Source: Streptomyces sp. NBC_01788 (lineage in GTDB: Bacteria; Actinomycetota; Actinomycetes; Streptomycetales; Streptomycetaceae). Taken from it: a stretch of 64,000 nucleotides of DNA. Shown piece by piece: positions 54,079 through 62,434 of the stretch. The first letter of the stretch is position 1; the number at the start of each line of letters is the position of its first letter. The notes below the pieces were generated by a model that was given only the letters and a program-made list of their open reading frames with translations, was not told where the DNA came from and ran no database searches. Made by a program: the position numbers and the translations under genes. The stretch is taken from positions 4,898,001-4,962,000 of the forward strand of contig NZ_CP109090.1 in assembly GCF_035917575.1 (NCBI RefSeq), written 5' to 3'.

Positions 54079-55353
54079 CTAGACCAGCAGCAGTCCTCCG
54101 CACCGCTCGGCGCCCTCCTTCATCGCGATGAGGTTCGCGACGACGTAGGAGATGTTGTTCCGGGAGTGCCACTCGCTGGGGAAGTACGTCACCAGGCGCG
54201 AGGACTGGAACCTGGCCTGGATCTCGGGCACGAAGGTGCGGTACTGGTTGTCCGTGTAGTACCAGAACGAGTTCTCGTTGTAGTAGGCGACGTGGGTCGG
54301 GTCCTGGTACGCGCCGCGGCCGTCGGAGCTGGGCGTCATGGTGAGGAGCATTCCACCGGGCGCCAGCAGCCGGTACAGCTCGTTGATCAGCGGCACCTTC
54401 GCGGGCACGTGCTCCAGGAAGTCCACCGCCCGCATCAGGCCGACGGAGTTGTCGGGCAGGTCCAGCCTCCCGGGCAGGGTAGCGACGATGTCGACGCCCT
54501 CCCCCGGGTACTGGTCCACACCCAGGTAGCCCGGCGGCTTGCGGTGGGCCGCGCCGAGGTCCAGAGCGAGCAGCCCGCGACGCCCGCTCCAGGCGAGGGC
54601 GTTGGCCTCGATGTACTTGTCGTACAGGGCGACCGTCTCTCGCTGGATGTGGGCGTTGATCTCCGGGTCGCGCTGGGTGTTCGCCGGGTGCATCCGCTGG
54701 AGGTACAGGCAGCGATCGATGTGGTGGAAGTCGCCGACGTGGAACAGCCGGCACATCAGGTCCTGGTCGTCCAGCACGGTGCGGGAGGCGTCGTACCCGC
54801 CGGCCTTCTCGTAGCTCTCCTTGCGGAACGCCCGCACGTGGTTCGGCGCGTACCAGATGTAGGAGACGTTGTGCGGCGTGGGCTCCATGGAGACGGCCTG
54901 GAGCAGTTTGCGCCCGTCGACCCGCACGTCCTCGAACTTCCAGCCGTGGGCCTCGTTGAAGCGGGAGTTGTCGCGTTTGCCGTCCTCGGTGATCTGGGCG
55001 GTGTTGCTGTAGACGAGGACCGCGTCGGGGTGTGCGTCGAATGCCTTGCCCAGCTCGGCCAGACAGGCCTTCGCCAGGAGGTCGTCGTGGTCGAGTTCGA
55101 CAAGGATCTCCCCGCGGGCCAGCTCGCAGGCCCTGCGCTTGGCCGCCCCGACGCCGCTGATGCCGTCCGCGATCTCCACGCGGACCCGGTCGTCCTCCTG
55201 CTCGGGCCGCCACCTGGCGCCGTTGTTGAGCAGGACGATCCACTCCCAGTCCGCGCAGGTCTGCGCCTGGAGGGCCTTGAGGCACTCATCGAGGAAGCGG
55301 GGCTGGTGGCTGGGGGTGAAGACGGAGAACCTCGGTGTCGCAGTCGACGTCAT
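54079..55353 (-). CDS. family 2 glycosyltransferase - SAM methyltransferase fusion
   Basis: Bifunctional protein of 424 aa. Residues about 8-240 are a GT-A family 2 glycosyltransferase: FSVFTPSHQPRFLDECLKAL, CADWEWIVLLNNGA, ISGVGAAKRRACELARGEILVELDHDDLL (nucleotide-sugar D-x-D at HDD) and ...GGYDASRTVLDDQDLMCRLF. Residues about 255-424 are a class I methyltransferase: ALDLGAAHRKPPGYLGVDQYPGEGVDIV (SAM loop, degenerate GxG), LMRAVDFLEHVPAKVPLINELYRLLAPGGMLLTMTPSSDG and DPTHVAYYNENSFWYYT. It probably adds a sugar to protein or glycan and then methylates it. It overlaps the upstream TPR gene by 4 nt (ATGA). Confidence 0.9.
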   Translation of the reverse strand: MTSTATPRFSVFTPSHQPRFLDECLKALQAQTCADWEWIVLLNNGARWRPEQEDDRVRVEIADGISGVGAAKRRACELARGEILVELDHDDLLAKACLAELGKAFDAHPDAVLVYSNTAQITEDGKRDNSRFNEAHGWKFEDVRVDGRKLLQAVSMEPTPHNVSYIWYAPNHVRAFRKESYEKAGGYDASRTVLDDQDLMCRLFHVGDFHHIDRCLYLQRMHPANTQRDPEINAHIQRETVALYDKYIEANALAWSGRRGLLALDLGAAHRKPPGYLGVDQYPGEGVDIVATLPGRLDLPDNSVGLMRAVDFLEHVPAKVPLINELYRLLAPGGMLLTMTPSSDGRGAYQDPTHVAYYNENSFWYYTDNQYRTFVPEIQARFQSSRLVTYFPSEWHSRNNISYVVANLIAMKEGAERCGGLLLV

Positions 55354-55973
55354 CTGGTGGCACCTGCCTGACTCGATGTCGGTGTGGGGCTTACCCTGTC
55401 CCGGAACTCCTCCGGGACCGCGGAGTGCAGTGAGGGATCGGCCGCGACGGCACGTCCGAACTCCTCCTCGGCCTCGTCGTCGCGGTCCTTCTGGGCCAGG
55501 ATCAGGCCGAGTTGGAGATGGGCCGTGGCGGCCCTGGGCGTGGCGGCGATGGCGCGTCGCAGGAGTCCGACGGCCTGGCCGGGGTCGCTCGGCTTCAGCA
55601 GGACCGCCTTGTTGTAGAGGGCCGAGGCGTACCTGGGGTCGATCTTCAGCGCCTCGTCGTAGGCCTTACGGGCGTCACCGGCCCTGCCTTCCTGCTGGGC
55701 GACGACACCGAGGTCGTACCAGGCGACCTTGTTGTGCGGATCGAGCTCCAGTACACGCCGGAAGGTCCGGGTCGCCCCGACGTAATCGCGGTACTGCACC
55801 TGGAGGTTGCCCGCTTGCAGAAGCGTGGCCGCCTCTTGCGCCTTGTGGCCCTGCGCGGCCTTGGATTCCGGGGCGGTCGCGGTCGTCGAGTGGGACGTGA
55901 TCGCCCAGGAGGTCACTCCGGTGGCAACTGCGCCCAGACCGACGAGCGTCACCCACAATCTCCTACGTTTCAC
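55350..55973 (-). CDS. membrane-anchored TPR protein
   Basis: Protein of 207 aa with a basic start and a single signal-anchor segment (MKRRRLWVTLVGLGAVATGVTSW). Four TPR units follow (about residues 45-180: LLQAGNLQVQYRDYVGATRTFRRVLELDPHNKVAWYDLGVVAQQEG, AYDEALKIDPRYASALYNKAVLL, ATAHLQLGLILAQKDRDDEAEEEFGRAVAADP). The C-terminus is a short Ser/Thr/Pro tail. Its stop overlaps the start of the GT-methyltransferase (ATGA), so the two are translationally coupled. The TPR could dock the transferase to its acceptor at the membrane, by analogy with TPR modules in protein O-glycosyltransferases (inference). Confidence 0.88.
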   Translation of the reverse strand: MKRRRLWVTLVGLGAVATGVTSWAITSHSTTATAPESKAAQGHKAQEAATLLQAGNLQVQYRDYVGATRTFRRVLELDPHNKVAWYDLGVVAQQEGRAGDARKAYDEALKIDPRYASALYNKAVLLKPSDPGQAVGLLRRAIAATPRAATAHLQLGLILAQKDRDDEAEEEFGRAVAADPSLHSAVPEEFRDRVSPTPTSSQAGATR

Positions 55974-56439
55974 TTTGTCACATTTCGTGGAATAGTGAGG
56001 GACGGACAGAGGTGGCTCTTCTCGCGCGGCCGGAACCGGAGGGCGGGTCCTGCCGGTGCCGACGGGCTGGAGTCCGAACCACCGTCATGTGCGCCGACGT
56101 TACGAGGCCGGATTGTCGACGTCGCCGTTCGGCAGGCATGTGGGGCGTACAGACCACTCGAATGTACGCAGGAAAGCCGGCGCCGCGGTGCGCGTCGCCG
56201 CGGGTGCGCGGACGGGGGCCGATCAAGGGACCCCCAGATCGGAGCTGGTGGGCGCTGGTGTTCTGCGCCTGAAATCCGTCGGCAGAAGCGGGCGGGGGAT
56301 TCGAGGAACCTCTCGGCTGAATTGTGATTGTAGTCGGGCGTGTTGCCCTTCTGTCGATTGACGCGACATTAATCATTTCTGTCGGTGTTCCGGTATCACC
56401 CACGCGAATGACATTCGCGATCCGCCCCAAGGAGCCCTG
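55974..56439. other. gene-free region upstream of the beta-helix gene
   Basis: About 465 bp between divergent genes with no credible coding frame. The right part is AT-richer (TTGACGCGACATTAATCATTTC near 56357) and may contain the promoter of the beta-helix gene. The left end should contain that of the TPR/GT operon. AAGGAG precedes the ATG at 56440. Confidence 0.5.
56403..56419 (+). promoter_or_regulatory. perfect inverted repeat in the leader of the beta-helix gene
   Basis: CGCGAATG-A-CATTCGCG has 8-bp arms separated by one base, ending 20 nt before the start codon and just 5' of AAGGAG. It is a likely operator or leader element. Confidence 0.5.
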
Positions 56440-57681
56440 ATGCGTCCGAGCATCTCTCGTATCGTCCCCGTCTTCATGGGGCTCGCCCCCGTCGCCCTTG
56501 GTGTCATTACGCCTCCCGCCGCCGCACAAGCTGCCACACCGGGTCCGGGCCCACTCGGTGTGGCGCAGTCTGCTGCGGCGCCTACCGACCCAGTGCTCGG
56601 CAAGCGCTCCGTCGAGGCAAGCAGAATCACTCGTGCCGTCGGCCGGCCGCGGATCGTGAACGTGACCAGTTGCAGAGAGAGCGACCTGCAAGCCGCGATC
56701 GGGAAGGTCGCCACAGTGGGCGGCACGGTCAACCTCAGGCGCGGCTGCACCTACACCCTCACCGACGCCGCACCGCCCAACGACGACAACGGACTGCCGG
56801 TCATCAAGAGCAAGGTCACGATCAACGGGTGGGGCGACACCATCACCCGAGCCGCAACCGCGGCCGAATTCCGTTTCTTCGAAATCGACGGCCCCAATGG
56901 AAACCTCACTCTCAACGCCCTGACCCTCAGCAACGGTCACGCGTCGACCAGCCTTGGTAACGGCCGGGGCGGTGCCATCTGGCTCAACGGCACCGGTCCC
57001 GCACTGACGCTGAACAGCACCAGCCTCAAGACCAACACCGCCGACGTCTTTGGTGGGGCCATCGACAACGACAATGGCGCGGTCAGAGTCACCAGGAGCA
57101 CGCTCCGCAACAACAAGGCGAGTTCTGGCGGAGCGGTGTTCGTGAGCCCATTCGGAGGTTCCGGCACGGCGACCCTCGACAGAAGCCGGATCACCGGCAA
57201 CCACGCGAGCGTTCTGGGTGGCGGGATCGCCGCCGCCGTCGGCACGAAGACAACGCTGACCAGCACCCAAGTCACCGGCAATGACGTCACCGGTGCCAAT
57301 GCACAGGGTGGCGGCATCGCTCAAGCCGGAACCATGACGCTGAAGAGAAGCAGCAAGGTCAGTGGCAACAGCGCCACCGGTGCCAACGCGCATGGCGGCG
57401 GCATCTTCAATACCGTCGGCCCGGTGCGGCTCGCCGACAGCCCGGTCACCGGCAACACCGTCAACGGCACGAACTCCCGCGGTGGCGGCATCTTCAACAC
57501 GGGCTCCGGCACGGTGGCTCTCACCCGTAGCCCGGTGACCAAAAACCGGGCACTGGGAACGGGTGCGAACGGTGGCGGCATCTTCAGCGCCAGCGGCTCG
57601 GTGACGCGGATCGCCAGTCGAGTCACCGGTAACCGACCCAACAACTGCGGGAGCCCCAGCACCGTACCCGGCTGTTCCTAG
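56440..57681 (+). CDS. secreted right-handed beta-helix protein with GGxI repeats
   Basis: Secreted protein of 413 aa. A signal peptide (about residues 1-31, ending AAQAATP) is followed by a roughly 40-residue linker. From about residue 75 (NVTSCRESDLQAAIGKVATVGGTVNLRRGCTYTLTDA) a parallel beta-helix starts. It has regular coils carrying GGAIWLNG, GGAIDNDNG, GGAVFVSP, GGGIAAAVG, GGGIAQAG, GGGIFNTVG, GGGIFNTG and GGGIFSASG, plus TLRNNKA/RITGNHA-type turns. The GGA/GI and N-n-A signature resembles chlamydial Pmp and other adhesin helices rather than catalytic pectate lyases; no lyase Arg/Asp site is evident. A C-terminal Cys pair closes it (NNCGSPSTVPGCS). The TAG stop lies in the CTAG end of the adjacent repeat element. 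Confidence 0.85.
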   Translation: MRPSISRIVPVFMGLAPVALGVITPPAAAQAATPGPGPLGVAQSAAAPTDPVLGKRSVEASRITRAVGRPRIVNVTSCRESDLQAAIGKVATVGGTVNLRRGCTYTLTDAAPPNDDNGLPVIKSKVTINGWGDTITRAATAAEFRFFEIDGPNGNLTLNALTLSNGHASTSLGNGRGGAIWLNGTGPALTLNSTSLKTNTADVFGGAIDNDNGAVRVTRSTLRNNKASSGGAVFVSPFGGSGTATLDRSRITGNHASVLGGGIAAAVGTKTTLTSTQVTGNDVTGANAQGGGIAQAGTMTLKRSSKVSGNSATGANAHGGGIFNTVGPVRLADSPVTGNTVNGTNSRGGGIFNTGSGTVALTRSPVTKNRALGTGANGGGIFSASGSVTRIASRVTGNRPNNCGSPSTVPGCS

Positions 57682-57866
57682 TGCTGCGACCGGAAAGGTT
57701 CACCGGCTCGCGACGCCCGGTGCGGCACCTCGCCGCGTTGTCGCATCACCGAGCTTTCCGGCAGACTTTTCCGCTCATAGCACCAGCTAGTGCCGACGAG
57801 CCCCAGCCGGGCCGACCCGCCATCATCGGTGCCGACCCGGGCGAAGGTTGCCCGCCGTGGCACTAG
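57678..57866. mobile_element. MITE-like element with CTAG ends
   Basis: A 189-bp non-coding segment bounded by CTAG at 57678-57681 and 57863-57866. The first 29 nt (CTAGTGCTGCGACCGGAAAG...) and the reverse complement of the last 29 nt (CTAGTGCCACGGCGGGCAA...) match at 20 positions in my hand alignment, including seven at the outer end. A third CTAGTGCC copy lies inside at 57787. No transposase is present. The stop codon of the beta-helix gene (TAG, 57679-57681) and that of the convergent gene (minus-strand TAG, 57865-57863) are both supplied by the CTAG ends. A CTAG target fits some IS5-group elements, but the family is a guess. Confidence 0.6.
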
Positions 57867-58294
57867 CCGGCGGGGCTCAGCTTCCGCGGCTCGCCCAGCG
57901 CGGCCGCGTGCGCGTCCATCTGCTCGGCCGCCAGGATCGCCGCCGCGGTGTCCGCCCGGGAGGCGGCGACGACGAGCGCGCGGCCGGCGAGCGCGTGGGC
58001 CCGCTGGTGCAGTGCCGACGGTTCGCGGGCGCCGGTCACCGACGTGCGGGCCGGACCGTGGCCGCCGCCCAGCCGGGCCACCTGCTCGGTCAGCCGTCCG
58101 GCCGCGTGGTCCAGGTCGGTGGAGGGGGTCAGTGCGCGCAGCTCGTCCGTGACGGCGAGCAGTGCCGCGAGATGGCCCGCGAGCTGGATGTCCAGCTCCT
58201 CCTCGCGGGAGCGGTGGGGGAAGTCGGAGGGGGTGCCGGCCATCGCGCTGTGGACGGACCTGCCGGAGGGCCCGGTGCGGATCGGTTCGTACAT
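57863..58294 (-). CDS. SCO4983-like conserved hypothetical protein
   Basis: A 143-aa soluble, helical, Ala/His-rich protein with GGAGG 8 nt before the ATG. The body, REEELDIQLAGHLAALLAVTDELRALTPSTDLDHAAGRLTEQVARLGGG and ALHQRAHALAGRALVVAASRADTAAAILAAEQMDAHAAAL, suggests a four-helix bundle. It matches, by position and general look, the actinobacterial SCO4983 family (from memory). Function unknown. The last residues and stop lie at the boundary of the MITE-like element, so the C-terminus may differ from relatives. Confidence 0.7.
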   Translation of the reverse strand: MYEPIRTGPSGRSVHSAMAGTPSDFPHRSREEELDIQLAGHLAALLAVTDELRALTPSTDLDHAAGRLTEQVARLGGGHGPARTSVTGAREPSALHQRAHALAGRALVVAASRADTAAAILAAEQMDAHAAALGEPRKLSPAG

Positions 58295-58396
58295 GGGATG
58301 GCCTCCTGTGCTCTGACGGAAGACATCCTAGCTTAGAACGCGTCTAAAGTTGAGGCCGTTCGCGGAACTGGTCCGTACGGGCACCGAATGTGAACG

Positions 58397-59608
58397 TCAG
58401 GACTGGCCGTAGCCGTCCAGGAAGGTACCGATCCGGCCCACCGCGTCCCGCAGGTCGCCGACCGAGGGCAGCGTGACGACTCGGAAGTGATCCGGCTCGG
58501 GCCAGTTGAAGCCCGTGCCCTGGACGACCATGATCTTCTCGCGGCGGAGCAGGTCCAGGACCATCTGCCGGTCGTCCCTGATCTTGAAGACCGCGGGGTC
58601 GAGGCGCGGGAACAGGTACAGCGCCCCCTTCGGCCGTACGCAGCTCACGCCCGGGATCTGCGTGAGCAGCTCGTAGGCGACGTCCATCTGCTCCTTCAGC
58701 CGTCCGCCAGGCAGGAGCAGGTCGCCGATGCTCTGCCGCCCGCTGAGCGCGGCCACCACGCCGTGCTGACCCGGCATGTTCGCGCACAGGCGCATGTTCG
58801 CCAGGATCGTCAGGCCCTCGAGGTAGGAGTCGGCGTGCGCGCGGGGGCCGGAGACGGACATCCAGCCGACCCGGTAGCCGGCCACCCGGTACGCCTTGGA
58901 CATGCCGTTGAACGTCAGGGTCAGCAGGTCCGGCGCGACCGACGCGGTCGGGGTGTGCGTGGCGCCGTCGTAGAGGATCTTGTCGTAGATCTCGTCGGAG
59001 CAGACCAGCAGGTTGTGCCGGCGGGCGATGTCGGTCAGCCCCTTGAGCACCGCCCGGTCGTAGACCGCGCCGGTGGGGTTGTTGGGGTTGATGACGACGA
59101 TCGCCTTGGTGCGGTCGGTGACCTTGCGCTCCACGTCGGCGAGGTCCGGCATCCAGTCGGACTGCTCGTCGCAGCGGTAGTGGACGGCGGTGCCGCCGGA
59201 CAGGGAGACCGCGGCCGTCCACAGGGGGTAGTCCGGCGCCGGCACGAGGACCTCGTCGCCGTCGTCGAGCAGCCCCTGCATGGCCATCACGATCAGCTCG
59301 GAGACGCCGTTGCCGATGAAGACGTGCTCGACGTCCGTCTCGATGCCGAGGGTCTGGTTGTGCATGACGACCGCGCGCCGGGCGGCCAGCAGGCCCTTGG
59401 CGTCGCCGTAGCCGTGGGCCGTGGAGACGTTGCGGAGGATGTCCTCCAGGATCTCCGGCGGGCACTCGAAGCCGAAGGCCGCCGGGTTGCCCGTGTTCAG
59501 CTTCAGGATGCGGTGACCCGCCGCCTCCAGCCGCATCGCCTCCTCGAGTACGGGGCCCCGGATCTCGTAACAGACGTTGGCGAGCTTCGTGGACTGGATC
59601 ACCTGCAT
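58397..59608 (-). CDS. PLP aminotransferase, alanine-transaminase (AlaA) type
   Basis: Class I/II fold-type I aminotransferase of 403 aa. Motifs are ILKLNTGNPAAFGFECPPEI, YGDAKGLLAARRAVVMHNQ, GNGVSELIVMAMQGLLDDGDEVLVPAPDYPLW, VVINPNNPTGAVY (PLP Asn/Pro-Asn-Asn-Pro-T-G), CSDEIYDKILYDG (Asp/Tyr), the Schiff-base Lys in GMSKAYRVAGYRVGWM, and the C-terminal FRVVTLPS (carboxylate-binding Arg). The tight match to bacterial AlaA-like enzymes suggests glutamate-pyruvate transamination. The ATG at 59608 (MQVIQSTKLANV) is standard for this group; an upstream open stretch is ignored. Confidence 0.93.
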   Translation of the reverse strand: MQVIQSTKLANVCYEIRGPVLEEAMRLEAAGHRILKLNTGNPAAFGFECPPEILEDILRNVSTAHGYGDAKGLLAARRAVVMHNQTLGIETDVEHVFIGNGVSELIVMAMQGLLDDGDEVLVPAPDYPLWTAAVSLSGGTAVHYRCDEQSDWMPDLADVERKVTDRTKAIVVINPNNPTGAVYDRAVLKGLTDIARRHNLLVCSDEIYDKILYDGATHTPTASVAPDLLTLTFNGMSKAYRVAGYRVGWMSVSGPRAHADSYLEGLTILANMRLCANMPGQHGVVAALSGRQSIGDLLLPGGRLKEQMDVAYELLTQIPGVSCVRPKGALYLFPRLDPAVFKIRDDRQMVLDLLRREKIMVVQGTGFNWPEPDHFRVVTLPSVGDLRDAVGRIGTFLDGYGQS

Positions 59609-59748
59609 GCCCGTGAGCTTACGGCCACATGGCACTGATTGTGGGGAGTTTTCCATCACGTGAGACGGAGGATTTGAGCACTTTTGGCATCAGTGGTGCT
59701 GCTCATCGGATCTCGCCGCGTTTCAGACGGTATGCGGGAGCGGTCGTC

Positions 59749-61251
59749 TCAGTCGCGGTAGTGCAGCAGCGCGAAACCGTCCTGCAGTGCCATCAGGTCG
59801 TATCCGCGCTGGCGGTCGGCGGTCAGACGCTGCCGTTCGGCTTCGGCGCTCAGCGGGGCGCCCAGCCAGCCTCGTGATCCGTCCGGAGCCCAGGTGTCCA
59901 CCATGATCCACTGGGGGTTGGGGCGGTTGCCTTCGGCGCCGTAGATGCTGACGCTGGTGCGGTTGGTCAGCTGGGGCACCAGATGGTCGGACGCCTGGAC
60001 CGTGGCACCGTCGGGGATGGAGTCCATCAGGCGACGGGCGACGGCGACACGCGGATCGGTCCGCCAGGTGTCCGGCCGGAACAGCTGGAACAGCGGGAAG
60101 GCCGGGAGGACGGCGAGGGTGATCGCGGCGGAGCCCGCGAGGTAACGGCGCAGGCTGGGCCCGCTCGTCCCGCGCCGCACCAGGGCGTCGACGAACGCCG
60201 CGAACACGACCGGCATCAGCACGAGCGAGTAGTGGTTTCCGGTCCCCCAGTGGAGGCCGTTGTTGGACGCGAAGCGCCACACCAGGGTCGGCACGGCGAC
60301 CCACAACAGGGGGGACCGCAGCGCCAGGAACAGGGTGGGGGCGAGCACCAGGAGGAGTGTCGTCACCTTGGTCTGCGGGGTGACGAGGCCGATCGTGCCA
60401 CGGCGGAGCAGGTCCAGCAGGCCGCCGCCCGCACCGCTTCCGGCCGTTCCGGGGGCGCCGGGGGAGTCCTGCATCAGGGACCAGTAGGCGAAGGACCCGC
60501 TCGGGCTGAACACCGGAAGAATCACGAAGAGCGCGAGTGCCGCCCCGGCGAGACCGACCGCGGCCGCGAACAGTCCGAGCCTGCGGTTGCCGCGCCGGGC
60601 GATGACGAGACCGATGGCGAGAAACGTGAACCCGAGGTCCTCCTTCACCAGCAGGAGCGGCAGGGCCCAGCATGCCGCGGCGACGAGCCGGTCGTTGCCC
60701 AGGGCGGTGAGCGAGAGGGTCAGGAGCGGTGCGGCGAAGGCGACTTCGTGGAAGTCGTAGCCGACCGCGCCGGCGACGCCCCAGGACAGTCCGTAGCAGG
60801 CGCCGATCACCGCGGCGGCCTGAACGCCGAGGGCGCGACGCGCCCAGAGGGCCAGCGGGATCACGCTCACGGCGATCAGCGCGGCCTGCACGACGAGGAG
60901 CGTTTCCGCTCCCTGCCACACCCAGTAGAAGGGCGCCACCAGCGCCAGGACGGGCGAGAAGTGGTCGCCCAGGGCGGGGAAGCCCGGCCCCTTCACTTCG
61001 GAGACCGGCAAGTGGCCTTCCGCGTAGGAGCGGACCACCTGCTCGAAGATTCCCAGGTCATAGCTGCTGGTGATCATCCGATGGTGGAGGCGCAGCGACA
61101 GCGCCGCGTACATCACGAACAGCGTTCCCGCCATGGCCCAGATCCACCAGGTGCCGGCGAAGTGGCCTGAGTGCGGCGATTCGGCCGCCGTCCGCTTCCT
61201 GGACGGCGACTGCGTGGGGACCGCTGCGCTTTTGGTGGACGGTGCCTGCAT
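59749..61251 (-). CDS. DUF2079 polytopic membrane protein
   Basis: Protein of 500 aa with a short polar N-terminus and about 10-11 membrane spans. The DUF2079 signature is in the first outside loop: SSYDLGIFEQVVRSYAEGHLP...GPGFPALGDHFSPVLALVAPFYWVW. Then SWGVAGAVGYDFHEVAFAAPLL and LLLVKEDLGFTFLAIGL follow. The C-terminal roughly 110 residues are extracytoplasmic (SIPDGATVQASDHLVPQLTNRTSVSIYG...DLMALQDGFALLHY). The fold is related to GT-C glycosyltransferases/mannosyltransferases (the D-L-G and H-F-S residues), but activity is unproven. Single gene. Confidence 0.9.
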   Translation of the reverse strand: MQAPSTKSAAVPTQSPSRKRTAAESPHSGHFAGTWWIWAMAGTLFVMYAALSLRLHHRMITSSYDLGIFEQVVRSYAEGHLPVSEVKGPGFPALGDHFSPVLALVAPFYWVWQGAETLLVVQAALIAVSVIPLALWARRALGVQAAAVIGACYGLSWGVAGAVGYDFHEVAFAAPLLTLSLTALGNDRLVAAACWALPLLLVKEDLGFTFLAIGLVIARRGNRRLGLFAAAVGLAGAALALFVILPVFSPSGSFAYWSLMQDSPGAPGTAGSGAGGGLLDLLRRGTIGLVTPQTKVTTLLLVLAPTLFLALRSPLLWVAVPTLVWRFASNNGLHWGTGNHYSLVLMPVVFAAFVDALVRRGTSGPSLRRYLAGSAAITLAVLPAFPLFQLFRPDTWRTDPRVAVARRLMDSIPDGATVQASDHLVPQLTNRTSVSIYGAEGNRPNPQWIMVDTWAPDGSRGWLGAPLSAEAERQRLTADRQRGYDLMALQDGFALLHYRD

Positions 61252-61542
61252 CGAGAGCCCTTCCGGGAGCCGGGATTGGCAGCCATCAAGATGCCAGTCG
61301 TGTGCGGCATTCGACTGTGACGCGGCGTCGGCCAAACTCCCGTGTGGTCAGAATCCGCCGAATGGCCGCACGAGAAGGCGGTGCGACGCCTTCGTCGGCC
61401 CCGTCGACGCTCGGTGCGCCCCTCTTCCGGTGACCGCAACCGGCTTCTTGTGGCCGCCCCCTCGCAGCCTCACAATGCACATGACAAGACAGGCGGCCGG
61501 AAGATCTCCGGTCGCTCACGTCTGAAGAGGGGACCCCCACAG

Positions 61543-62388
61543 ATGAACAAGCCTCTCCTTGCCGCGCTCGCGACCCTGGTGATCACCGGGGCGGGCATGG
61601 CACCCGCGGCCGCCGCCACGCAGACCCCCGGCGCGGCGTCGGCCCCCGCGCTGGCGGCCGTCGACTTCGCCGGCACCGTCGCGCTGAGCAACTGCTCCGG
61701 TTCGGTCGTGCGCCTGCCCGCCTCCGCGGACAGCGACCCGGCGCTCGTGCTCAGCAACGGCCACTGCCTGGAGACCGGCTTCCCGGCGCCCGGCAAGGTC
61801 GTCGTGGGCCAGTCGTCCAGCCGCACCTTCGGCCTGCTGAACTCGGCCGGCACCCAGGTCGCGACGCTCCGGGCGAACAAGGTCGTCTACTCGACCATGA
61901 CCGACACGGACGTCACGATCTACCAGCTCACCAGCACCTACGCGCAGATCAAGAACTCCTACGGCATCAACGCGCTGCCCCTGAGCGACACCCACCCGGT
62001 CGCCGGCACCGCCATCAAGGTGGTCTCCGGCTACTGGAAGCGGATCTACAGCTGCAACATCGACGGCTTCGTCTACCGCCTGAAGGAGGGCGACTGGACC
62101 TGGAAGGACTCGGTCCGCTACACCTCCGCCTGCGACACGATCGGCGGCACGTCCGGTTCGCCCGTCGTCGACACCGCCACCGGCAAGGTCGTCGCCGTCA
62201 ACAACACCGGCAACGAGAGCGGCGGCCGCTGCACCGTGAACAACCCGTGCGAGGTCGACGCGAACGGCACCGTCACCGTCAGGCAGGGCATCAACTACGC
62301 CGAGCAGACCTACCAGATCCCCGCCTGCTTCGGCACCGGCAACCAGCTCGACCTGAACAGGAGCGGCTGCGTCCTGCCCAAGCCCTGA
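61543..62388 (+). CDS. secreted trypsin-like serine protease
   Basis: Chymotrypsin-fold protease (S1-like) of 281 aa with a signal peptide (about residues 1-25, ending AAAATQ). The triad regions are visible: His in LVLSNGHCLETG, Asp in MTDTDVTIYQL and Ser in DTIGGTSGSPVVD, a normal GTSGSP nucleophile. Cys pairs (NCSGSV with GHCLE; RYTSACD; RCTVNNPCEV) could form disulfides. The C-terminus ends in QIPACFGTGNQLDLNRSGCVLPKP, a small tail seen in Streptomyces secreted proteases. No propeptide of alpha-lytic type is present. Confidence 0.92.
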   Translation: MNKPLLAALATLVITGAGMAPAAAATQTPGAASAPALAAVDFAGTVALSNCSGSVVRLPASADSDPALVLSNGHCLETGFPAPGKVVVGQSSSRTFGLLNSAGTQVATLRANKVVYSTMTDTDVTIYQLTSTYAQIKNSYGINALPLSDTHPVAGTAIKVVSGYWKRIYSCNIDGFVYRLKEGDWTWKDSVRYTSACDTIGGTSGSPVVDTATGKVVAVNNTGNESGGRCTVNNPCEVDANGTVTVRQGINYAEQTYQIPACFGTGNQLDLNRSGCVLPKP

Positions 62389-62434
62389 CCGGGAAAGCAC
62401 CGGGAAGGCACAGCGCGGGGCGGGCGGTCGTGGC

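Noticed and set aside
54079..55371. Plus-strand frame across the GT-methyltransferase gene
   Set aside because: It is antisense to clear GT2 and methyltransferase motifs; its own translation has no known features.
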